Assembly (NCBI RefSeq): GCF_000835495.1
Contig: NW_015622542.1
Coordinates: forward strand, 1,448,485-1,512,484
Source: Cladophialophora immunda
Lineage: Eukaryota > Ascomycota > Eurotiomycetes > Chaetothyriales > Herpotrichiellaceae
Length of the DNA stretch: 64,000 bases
Direction: 5' to 3'
Shown here: positions 55,193-64,000 of the stretch, one piece after another
How positions within the stretch are numbered: the first letter of the stretch is position 1
Layout of the letters: the number at the start of each line of letters is the position of its first letter
The notes under the pieces: model-generated
What the model saw: only the letters and a program-made list of their open reading frames with translations
The model's database searches: none
What the model was told of the DNA's origin: nothing
Translations under genes and position numbers: made by a program

Positions 55193-56566
55193 TCAAAATC
55201 CTCCAACCCAAGAGAGCAGCAATCCCACCAAGACAACCCACAGAGTGCTCGGCACGGTGACCCGGTCAGCAGCACTCTTCTCCCTGATATAGGAGACATT
55301 CTGCGCCAACGAGATGATATCCCTCGTTGCATGTCCCGTCTGTGCCAACTGCCTCAATTGGTCCCCAAACGTGGCGAGGATCTTGGTGCTCCGGCCCGCA
55401 GGACAAAACACGACTTCGAATCCTCCGCCCTGGGGAATGATGAAGGTGGAGGTCTGGTCGTCATAGGCATAGCTGTATGCATCGGGACACAGCTTCTTCG
55501 CTTGCTGCGAGTAGAGGCTCGGGGAGCAGGTGGCGGGCGTACCGTGATTACCAGTACAGCAGTACTTAGCTTTGTTCCACTTTGCACAGGCGCTGAGGCA
55601 GGGGTTGAAGATGGGTCGTTGGATGTTGTCATCGGGGTAAGGATAGACGCCGTCGCCCGGCTTGGTGGGCGGAGTGAGTTGCAGCGGCCACGGGCACCAA
55701 TCCTGCACGAAGGACGAAGTCACGGCCTGGTCGAGCGGGAGGGGGTACGTGGAATTTGAGCCAAAGTCGGCGTCCGGGGCGTCACCCACGGGGGCGAGAA
55801 GGGACGAGGTGCCGATGCAGACGGGGTTGGTCAGGTTGGGAGGGATATCGGTCAGGTTTGCGTCGCCGGTCTGGCTGAGCAAGGAGATGATGCCCATGGG
55901 GATGTTGTAGCCGTCGACCAGCGAGATGTCGTAGAAGCACTGGTTGGTGTCGGACGACATGGTGAACTCGGCCAGTGTTGCTGGTGCTTGACCCTGAAGC
56001 AGAGCATGATATCCAAATCAGCAAAAATATCCCACTCAGCAAAAGTCTCCTACAATATCCGACTCTCCCTCGACTAATATCCTCCCCCGTTCACTCCTGC
56101 AATGTGTGAAGGAATAGCAGCAGAAGGCACTCACCGCACCCTGACACTCCAAAAACATCCCGCAGTCCCCGGTCTGGCACGGACTGCCTCCCTGCCCGCT
56201 CGCCGGGGCCGGCGCGGACCCCGACCCCGACCCCGTCGTGGGGAAACTGCAGTTCGTGCGCGCCCACACGCGGCCCTTCCAGTCGAGCCCGACGGTCTGC
56301 GGGTTCGTGGCACCGGGGGCGAGCAGGAAGCCCGAGCTCGCGGGGCCGGTGCCGGACTGCGTCAGGATGGCTGGCCAGATAGGTTCTTTGCAGTTGTTGG
56401 TCACGCGCAGGGGGAGCAGGGGGACGTCCCCCGCAGCGGCCGCGGCGGCGAGTTGGACGGTGGAGAGGAGGAGGAGGAGAACGACGACGGCGACGAGGGC
56501 GGAGAGCGGGAATGGTGCGTGGGACGACGTCGTGTGGAATTGGACATGGTCTCGTGGGCTGGACAT
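55193..56566 (-). CDS. Thaumatin-like (PR-5 type) protein, probably GPI-anchored
   Basis: Secreted thaumatin-fold protein; fungal members are cell-surface proteins linked to glucan binding or hydrolysis. ATG 56566 leads after about 20 residues to a hydrophobic signal segment (LSALVAVVVLLLLLSTVQLA). The mature domain starts with RVTNNCKEPIWPAILTQSG and carries the family signature GGSPCQTGDCGMFLEC. An intron of about 136 nt (donor after ECQGA at about 56143, acceptor near 56007) joins to GQAPATLAEFTMSSD, then CFYDISLVDGYNIPM, PCLSACAKWNKAKYCC and YSYAYDDQTSTF. The end is hydrophobic (TLWVVLVGLLLSWVGGF) after a Ser/Thr-bearing stretch, as in GPI-anchored proteins. About 410 residues. The first half is very GC-rich. 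Confidence 0.9.
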
Positions 56567-57737
56567 CTTGGGGTGCTTCTTCCCGTTTGCACACCGGTCT
56601 CGGGCCATAGCTAATAGCTGGAAAGTGATGGCAACAGCGAATACCCCCTTGTGCATGCACTCACTCTCCCCCTGCGTTCTGGCCTTATCGATGATCCCTC
56701 TCGTCCGTAAAGGCTTGTAGAGCTAGAGATGACGGTGGGTGGTGGTTCCTTGGACGTCTCCACGCGATCGGACTGATAATATTCGCTCAAAGTCGTGCCT
56801 AAATAGATGCGCCTCCGTTATCTTGCCCCGAGATGAGATGGAAGTTGTATCAAGACTGGCTCTAGGTGGGTTTCCCAGGGTATATCTGCGCACCCCGGCA
56901 CCAGAGGTCGTGGAGGGGTCCAGGTTGGTGGGCTGAAGGTGTGAGTCTAATAATACTGTTTGCTTCCCTTGTGTCTAGGCCTTGGAACGCTCTCAGCTGG
57001 GGAAGGTCAATGGAACTTTTCGCAATCTCTGGACTCGTTTGTTGGGGGTTTGGGAAGCCGCGATCCAAGGCGCACAAACAACGCTCCTGGCTGGGTTACG
57101 GAGCTGGTATATCAGAACGATGCCCGAGCTGCGCCAGCCAGGTTTTATCTTTCCAATTCTTGGTCAACTCGGTGTCGATCCCAGGCACGCAATCATATCA
57201 GCTTAGGATAATTAGGACAGTAGACAGGCGTGAGTGTAGAAACGTCCACGCGTCAAAGAGGTAGATCAGTCCGGACGAAGGTGAGGGTGAAAAGATACGA
57301 GGGTATCTTCCCCCATTGCAGGATTGTCGGAGACACACCACGGTTGGGTTGCCAGGCAGGCCCTAGTGAGCCTCATCATCGCGCTCTGCAGAGATCATCG
57401 ACCCTTCCAAAGCCTGGCATGTACCTTGTTCTCGCTTGAAGGACGCGTGGGGGACATGCAACATGATGTCATTTTAGCATTCTGTGTCTTCGGAGTGGTT
57501 GAAGATGTGGTGGCGGTGCATCATCCCTGTTCGTCCCTGTGGCTTATCTGGCTAGAGACCTACGGGTAGTTTCTCTGTGGCTGTGTCGCCAAACAGGATG
57601 GAAGAGGGAAATAAATGGATACCGGCCCACAAAGGAACCAATCCAAAAGCTTGTCCAGACGAAGAAAAGATATCAAGCTACGAGAGCGAGGTGCTCAATG
57701 ACGACGTAGACTGACTGGTAATCAAGTAGACGTGATG
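56567..57737. other. Intergenic region, no gene recognised
   Basis: About 1.2 kb upstream of the thaumatin-like gene. Short frames only. Nothing was recognised. Confidence 0.4.
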
Positions 57738-58452
57738 CTAGTGCTTGATGTCGTTGGGCCAGTAGACATCGAGATGGTTGCTGGGGGGAGACGAAGAGAT
57801 AGAGGACGATGAAGGGCTGGCGCCAGAACTCAACCCCCCAGCCGACGCAATGGATCTGCTGCTCGATGATAAGGTCGTCCTTGAAGAGGTGCTGATACTT
57901 GATGTGCCATCGGCTGTTGTGGTATTGGTACTTGTCGAGGCTGGATGGATAGTCGTTGAGGTAGTATCGGGAGCACTGGACGTAGGATGTGCACCTGTCG
58001 AGAGATTAGGCGTGCTGGATGCTGTTTAGGCATCAGTTGAAGAAGTATGCGAGCTAGACGTAGTATAGATACTTATCGAAGTGCTGTGAGAGCTAGATGC
58101 AGTTGGGGGGTGGGGGGGGGGGGGGGGGTGGGGGGGGGGGGGGGGGGGGCGGGCAGAGGCATTGTCCTGCTCGTCTGGTGGTCATGATCCAAACCCGCAG
58201 TCGGAGAACTACTGCTGTAGCGAGTCCTCGAGGACTGCGTCTTATTTGCTCTTGGGCTTTTTCGTACCCCTAGCAGAGGTGCTGCCAGCACTCTTCGTTA
58301 TTGGCCTCTGGGCTGGCTGATGGGAGTCTCGAGGCACATCCTCCAGCTATTGAGACGGAGGGGATATGGATATAATCATTGCTCGAAGGCTGGCTATTCT
58401 TCGTCAGTCTCGGGACACTGGATGGTCCGGACCACCAATTTAGGAAGCGCAA
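57738..58452 (-). pseudogene. Ser/Thr-rich mucin-like relic interrupted by a stop and a poly-C run
   Basis: On the minus strand a frame from TAA 58026-58028 to TAG 57738-57740 encodes 95 residues, more than half Ser or Thr (for example SISTSSRTTLSSSSRSIA), ending NHLDVYWPNDIKH. It has no Met start. Upstream of the TAA the same frame stays Ser/Thr-rich (SSHSTSISIYTTSSSHTSS) up to the homopolymer at 58105-58149. Beyond that a Ser-rich frame (RTRYSSSSPTAG) and a possible start near 58452 (MRFLNWWSG) appear in other phases. The simplest reading is a decayed or mis-assembled cell-wall or secreted mucin-like gene. An intron over the TAA cannot be fully excluded. Function is not assigned. Confidence 0.5.
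58105..58149. repeat. Long poly-G tracts
   Basis: The plus strand reads G6, T, G17, T, G20 without other bases between 58105 and 58149. This is the longest homopolymer region in the window and could form quadruplex structure. Read length across it is likely unreliable. It does not match the TTAGGG telomere unit. Confidence 0.9.
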
Positions 58453-58877
58453 CTGTACACTAATACGAGTAAGTGAGCGTATCTCTTCTCATGGCGAGCT
58501 CAATACGCAAGGGTGAACAAGACCACTGGATCTCGCATCGAACAACGCCATGCGGCGCAAGGCTGTGGACCCCAGAGCCAACAGGTTTAGACCCATTTAG
58601 GAAGGATGGCGCTCTACGGAGTACTCGTATTCGAACCTCAACCGCCCCTGAGCCCACCAGCCCCGAATCGGGATGCCAGAAAAGGGGCCTCTCCACTCAC
58701 GACATGCTCAACGTTGCGTTTTTGCTCTAAAACTGGTGTTCAGGTCTTTACTTCTCTTAGCAGGGCGCCAGTCAGTGTGCCTTGTGGTTCCTTATGCGAG
58801 GTCCATTTGATCCGCTGCTTCGACCGCGCGGGCTCTCGCACCGACCTCGGTCGTCCACATGGCTCCTTCAAGATTAA

Positions 58878-60472
58878 TTACGGAGCGAGCGAAACGTGCT
58901 TGCTGAACAGAAACTCCCCAATGCCATAAGCGGCACCGTTGCTTCCCCATCCGCTGCCCTTGAACCCCGTCTGTGGCGCGGCGACTTCATCGGCTGTCAG
59001 TGGCCATCTTCAACATGGACGTGAAAGGACTTTCTTACCGTTGATGGACATGGTGTGGGAGTTGATCTGGACCTGGCCGAATTCCAAGTCCCTGGCCAGG
59101 GCGAGTCCTTTGGCGTGGTTCCTCGTAAAGACCGAGGCGGACAGGCCGTAGGGGGTGTCGTTCGCCAGGGCCAGGGCCTCCTCGTCGCTCTTGACCACGT
59201 ACAAGCTCGCGGACGGCGCGAACGACTCCTCGCGGGAGAGCCGAGACTTGGGATCCACGCCCGTCAAGATCGAGGGTTCAAGTGAGGTGCGCCCCGTGTA
59301 TTTGGCGCTGCCGACGAGGAACTTGGCGCCGTCGGCCACGGCCGCTTCGAGGATGTCGTGGGCGTGTTTTGCTCCCTCCACGGTGATGGCGTGGCCAGCT
59401 GAGGGTACGGATTTCGCGGCTTCAACCAGCAATTGGGTGAATTCCCGGGCCACCTTCTCGTGGACGATGATTCGCTCGGTGCCGAAACAGATCTGGCCGT
59501 GGTGGGCGATCGCTAACACACGTTGAGACATGCGTGATGGGACAGGAGAGGAGGGACATACTTGCCTGCAGGCAATTCTGCACGGCAGCCTTCAAATCGG
59601 CGTCTTCCAGCACAATGGTCGGGCTTTGATCCCCCAGCTCCATCAAGACAGGCTTGAGATGCTTGGCCGCCACGCTCCCTATAATCCTCCCGACCGCGGC
59701 ACTGCCGATGAATTCGACCTTTCGCAGGGCCGGGTGGCTGATGATGGCTTCGGTGACGGCAGGGCCGTCAGCACGGGAGCACTGGATCTTGTTCAGTGCT
59801 CCGGCTGGTAGTCCTGCTTCGGCGAAGACCTCGAGCACCAGCTGGTGGGTCCACGGACACAGTTCAGACGCCTTGAACACCACGGTACAGCCAGCGGCAA
59901 GGGCAGCCGCGATACCACGGCAGGCTAGAATAGTTGGAGCGTTCCATCTGCCACCGGGTTGGTCAGAGAGTGCGGGCTGCTCAAGGAGTGGAATGTACTT
60001 ACGGTATGATGGTCAGGACGACGCCAACGGGTTCTCGAAACACCAACGACGTCGTTCCCGGTATCTCGGAGTCGGGAATGCTCCCGCACACGGTCGAAAC
60101 ATGGGCCGACGTCTCTCTCACAAACTTCGACGCCCAGGTCACCTCGAACTCTGGCCAGTGCGGGTCACAACTGGTCTCGGGGATCTCCCTCTTTGCCAAC
60201 TCTTCCGCTTTGGTGTCCAGGATGTCGGCGACCTTGTCCAATATCGCCCGGCGCTGGGCGAGCGGAGTCTTCCTCCACGTCTTGAACGCCTCAGCCGCGG
60301 TTTCGACAGCGTTGATTCCGACGTCGACGGTCGCGCTCTGGGCGTAGTGGATGGTGTCACCGGTCGAGCCTTGAACGACGGGGAAGTTCTGGGATTCGGG
60401 CAAAGACACAACCTCGCCTCCAATAACATTGGGCACCACAGCGGCACCAGACGGGGATCTCTGGAGATACAT
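58878..60472 (-). CDS. Aldehyde dehydrogenase (salicylaldehyde/vanillin-dehydrogenase-like)
   Basis: NAD(P)-dependent aldehyde dehydrogenase, oxidising aldehydes to acids. Four exons run from ATG 60472 to TAA 58878-58880. Exon 1 holds the N-terminal oligomerisation part, EAFKTWRKTPLAQRRAIL and EPVGVVLTIIP. Exon 2 begins WNAPTIL and has FKASELCPWT, VEFIGSAAVGRIIG and the catalytic Glu in VLMELGDQSP (most relatives read ELGGK). Exon 3 carries the nucleophile in GQICFGTERI, then EESFAPSASLYVV, NDTPYGLSASVFT and VQINSHTMSIN. The last exon, joined at an acceptor ending GACAG, adds DEVAAPQTGFKGSGWG. About 480 residues. The C-terminal pattern and GQIC motif point to the aromatic-aldehyde group. Its neighbours give no pathway. 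Confidence 0.88.
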
Positions 60473-61142
60473 GTTTGAGATTTGCAGCTGAAGATTACTG
60501 TCCAGCAGTCATGACAGCCACTCTCGAGCTGGCGATCAAGTATAAATATTTGTCGAAACACCAGCCTGTAGTCACATAGATCAGGCCTTCAGGCCTCCTG
60601 TCCTGGATTCTTGTTTCTTATATGTCAGAACAACGCAGCTGCGACATCAGCGAGTCTCTCAAAGGCCTGGCCCGTAACGTAACATATATGACGAGGCCAT
60701 CTGCGTCCAAATGCAGTAATTTCTCGGATACGGGTGGCCTAAGCCTGATGTGAATCCCACCATGATATCGGGCGGAACTCCATGATCGGGGATGGATGCT
60801 CGCCCAGGGCAAATAGTTCCTACCTTCGCGCCAACATCCAGGTTCTTTGCTGCCATATGAAAGTCGCTAGCGGAATGTTGCTACATGCTGTATGCAAGGA
60901 TGAGACACCGGCACTCGCATAGAGCCTCTACTTGTTGGAGACGGAGGACAGAAAAGCCACTGCTTGCCTCATCGAGTCAGCTGTATATGATATGCTAGTA
61001 TAGTCCTTCACACGACAAAAGCAGACTCGACAGCTTCTTTCAATCTCCAGTGCGACCATGATCGATCTCGTTTTGGCAAGCTTTGCAAATCCTGGTTAAC
61101 ACAGCTGCAGGCTCGAAGCGAGGGGCAAAGTCGAGGAGCTTC
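60473..61142. other. Intergenic region, no gene recognised
   Basis: About 670 nt upstream of the aldehyde dehydrogenase, with small frames only. Nothing was recognised. Confidence 0.4.
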
Positions 61143-64000
61143 TCAGTCCTTTTCCAATAGGAACAACTCTTCCAAGGCAAAGCTCTCGACTTTTTCTTGC
61201 CATCCCTCTGCGTCTTCCGGTCCATCGTCATCTAATACTCCTGAAGGCCCTAATGCCTTCAAGTCCATCCAATTCCAGGGATGGAGTATCTTTTTGTTCT
61301 CAAGCAAGAGGTCATCCACCGACCGGTTTCCCTGGCTGCTCGTGCCGACTTCAACGTTGCGCTGTTGGAAACCCTTCAACACCCGAAGGAATGTAGCGCC
61401 AAACTTATTCTCGCACAGCACCACGTCGACAAAAGCACCCTTCGCGATCAAGAACTCCATCACCTTTATACGCCGCTTGATTCCACTCTTGTATGAGGAG
61501 GCCACCTCTGCCAGGGCAGATCTGTGTGGTCCTGTGCGAAGCGTCAAATTGATCTCGGCCCCACGGTCAACGAGCATCCTGACAACACCCACATGACCCT
61601 GCGCCGCTGCAGCAGCTAATGCTGATCGGTATTCTCCACTCTTGAGCTCCAGATTGATATTGGCGCCATTTGTAACGAGCCACTCGGCCATTCCTTTGTT
61701 TCCGGAACCGGCACAAGCACAAGCCAAGGCTGAGCCATGACTGCCAAACTCAGGAAGCAGATCAACATCTGCACCTGCCTTGACCAAGTATTCCACTGTT
61801 TCCAGCTTCTTATACGCAGCTGCCGCGATCAGAGGAGAGCCGAACCTGTATTTCCATTGAAGATTGACATCTGCGCCGCGAGAAACGAGTAACTTGACCA
61901 TCTCCACGTCTCCCCGTTTTGCTGCAATAATCAGTGGAGACCCATAATTGCACCATTCGCGAGGCGGGTTGAGATTTGCCCCCTTTCCGATCAGGAACTC
62001 TACCATATTTTGATTCCCTGTCCAAACAGCGTCGGCGAGGGGAGTTCCCCCAACCCCAAGGTGAACATTAACCAGCGCTCCATGGTCAACTAACAGCGCA
62101 GCCACAGGGACACTTCTACTGTCACAGGCTGCAATCAAAGGAGATTTGCAGACTCCATTTTCAACTCTCATGTTCACGTCGGCACCATGCTTGATCAATG
62201 TGGACACAAGTCTAGTATCCCCGTGATAACAAGCGGCAATCAAAGGCGATCCAAAGGCGTAATCTTCGGAGTCAGGCAGCTGAAAATTGACATCAGCACC
62301 CTCATCGAGCAACAGGCTAGCTATCTGCTCCTTAGCTCGCCATACAGTGTCCTCAGAGCCGAAAGGCGTTCCGCCGGCCCAACGCCAATTCCGGCTCTGC
62401 AAACTGCATGCAATCAGCAACAATTCACCAAGGGATTGTCTCTCTGCACGCAATCCGCAGCAGCCCAGGAGGCTTTTAAACAACCCAATGCAGCCATAAT
62501 AGGCAGAAAATGACATGAGGCTCGAGTAGTTTCTTGGGTTGTAACCGTACTCTCTGTCATATTCTCTTACGTAAAGACCTGTAGAGGTTTTATGTGCGCC
62601 TCCATAGTATGGGAATGCCCACCACTTGGTGAAGACTTGTTTGGCTCGCTCAAGTTGTTGCTTGTCTCCATATTCAGGACAAATTTCAAGGAATCTCGTG
62701 AGATGCTTGATCCAGAAGGGCGAGTAAAATAACAGTGGGTATTTCGCTACAATATCTTCTTCAGACATTCGCCGATCGTCCTGACCGGAAGGGACAAGAC
62801 CGTCTTGGAGGGATAAGATCTTTGGCTGTTCAAGGTACGCCAGGCAGCATTCGAACATGAGCTCATGACCCCTTGCTTCGCTGCTCGACGATGGATAGTT
62901 GTTCTGGTCGACCAGAAGAAGATTGGCTCCGAGAAAGTCCTTGATGGACTGGTGAATAAATTGTACTTCTGTTGCCCATTTATTGTGTATGTACCGCCAA
63001 TTATTTTTGTCGACTGGCTCGGTGACTTCGACAAGTCCACGACATCGATTTTGAATCCAGACTCTCATCTGCTCTGTAGATTTGGACCTGGCAGGTGTTG
63101 TGTCGCAATATGGGTTGTCGGAGGGCTTCGACGATGATAATGACCGCGACTCCACGAGTCCTATCAGCTCCCCAATGGACAGAGGTCTTTCTGCTACCAA
63201 AATGACATGCAATATGAACTGCATTGCGGAGCAATGCTGAGCTTTGACCTTGTTCAACATTCCTCGAAAGACGTCGTAGAGATCAGTTGGCGTGGCACAA
63301 AGTATTGCTCGGATTTGGGATACTTCTTCCCAATCAACCATGGCTTCTCTCAGTTGATCGATGACGAGCTTGACCCACAAGAATACGCCGTTGGCTCTGC
63401 GCAAAATATCATCCGTCAGCTCTGTTACCAGGGATATAATCCTGTATTAGAGCACTGATTCGCAGTATCGCTGAGCTTGGCATGTGCGTATGCCTTGATG
63501 CCCTCAAAATTGCATCGGCCAAGATCAATCGTGGTCCATGTTGATTTGTGGTCGGTGAAATTATCAGGCCGGCTTGACAGGCAAATCCGTATAGCTGCCG
63601 TCGACTGGTCCTGGCTTGTCTGCAACTGCTCTTCCAAAAGTTCAAACACGTCGGGCGCCAGAAACCCTTCACCCTCGTCGAGAGCATCTATGAAGATTAA
63701 CGCTCGAAATTCAGGGAAATGCATTACCTCCTTGAGCATCTTCTCCAGGGTTTCCTTTGTCCATTCCACCGACCGTACCTGAGATCCCCTTGCCGCTTTC
63801 ATCTTGAGGTAGAATGGTTCGAGACACTGAAAGACGAGAGGATTTTGAGAGAGAATCTGGTGTAGAATGGTTCGCAGCATTCCATCAAGACGTTTCTCCA
63901 TTGAAACTCCTCTACCGTTGAAGAAGAACCCGCAGACGACGAAGTTGGTGTCGGGAGGTCTTTCCGCCTCTTCGGTATCCAGCAAATGTTTCATCAACGT
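61143..64000 (-). pseudogene. NACHT-ankyrin NLR-like gene, apparently frameshifted, N-terminus beyond right edge
   Basis: Fungal NLR-like protein with a NACHT-type STAND NTPase followed by ankyrin repeats, a class tied to non-self recognition. The frame 63425-63997 holds VCGFFFNGRG, LRTILHQILSQNP, the Walker-B-like ALIFIDALDEGEG and ICLSSRPDNF. The second frame, open through 61143-63404 and readable up to about 63440, starts LVTELTDDILRRANGVFLWVKLVID and continues into about ten ankyrin repeats such as LIKHGADVNMRVENG and LVSRGADVNLQWKYR. The two frames differ by one base near 63430-63450, where no GT donor allows an intron, so a one-base deletion (or read error) is the simplest cause. If real, the C-terminal repeats are lost. 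The P-loop lies off the edge. Confidence 0.75.

Noticed and set aside
56102..56614. Overlapping frames around 56.1-56.7 kb on both strands
   Set aside because: They are GC-driven shadows of the thaumatin-like gene, Arg/Pro-rich and without domains.
58105..58149. Telomeric repeat or chromosome end
   Set aside because: The tract is pure G with two T interruptions, not TTAGGG units, and genes continue on both sides.
63420..63480. An ordinary intron explaining the NACHT/ankyrin phase change
   Set aside because: The TACAG acceptor exists, but the only nearby GT is 14 nt upstream, too close for an intron and not restoring the phase.
1..64000. tRNA, rRNA, CRISPR or DNA-transposon features
   Set aside because: No paired A/B-box combination, array of spaced repeats, terminal inverted repeats or transposase/integrase motifs could be found by reading both strands.

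Overview
The window is nuclear DNA from a filamentous ascomycete (Pezizomycotina). Nearly every gene is split by short GT-AG introns of about 45-90 nt. The gene set is fungal: trichothecene-efflux-type and sugar-porter MFS carriers, a fungal transcription-factor domain, Atg27, prefoldin subunit 4, NACHT-ankyrin and ankyrin-RBR proteins. A Eurotiomycete (Eurotiales or Chaetothyriales) is a guess I cannot test. No tRNA, rRNA, CRISPR, transposase or backbone synthase (PKS, NRPS, terpene synthase) was recognised.

Left region, about 1-25 kb: a dense cluster of small-molecule genes. In order it holds a TRI12-type MFS cut by the left edge (-), a sugar-porter MFS (+), a spliced EthD-domain protein (-), a 3-ketosteroid-dehydrogenase-like flavoprotein (-), a six-exon SDR (-), a P450 (+), a stand-alone SRPBCC protein (+), a tandem-EthD protein (+), a third EthD protein (+), a second TRI12-type MFS (-), an SDR (-), an atypical SDR (+) and a second P450 (+). 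Hydroxylation (P450s), dehydrogenation (SDRs, flavoprotein) and possible decarboxylation, dehydration or cyclisation (EthD, SRPBCC) sit beside import and export carriers, with no scaffold-building enzyme and no regulator. My inference is a pathway that degrades or remodels a cyclic or aromatic-like compound made elsewhere or taken up. A backbone gene left of base 1 cannot be excluded.

Middle region, 25-44 kb: a 1,961-residue ankyrin-RBR ubiquitin-ligase-like protein (-), a cupin protein with a hydrophobic tail, a four-pass membrane protein, a peroxisomal TesB-type thioesterase ending in SKL, prefoldin subunit 4 (-), an isochorismatase-family hydrolase, Atg27 (-) and a GNAT acetyltransferase. 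From 33 kb on this is mostly conserved core genome.

Right region, 45-64 kb: a fungal transcription factor without a visible zinc cluster (-), a GMC oxidoreductase (+) and an ACS/Dal5-type MFS carrier (+) form a possible small metabolic group. Then come a low-complexity protein with a Gag-like N-terminus (+), a GPI-anchored-type thaumatin-like protein (-), a Ser/Thr-rich relic beside long poly-G runs (-), an aldehyde dehydrogenase (-), and a NACHT-ankyrin gene that appears frameshifted and runs off the right edge (-).
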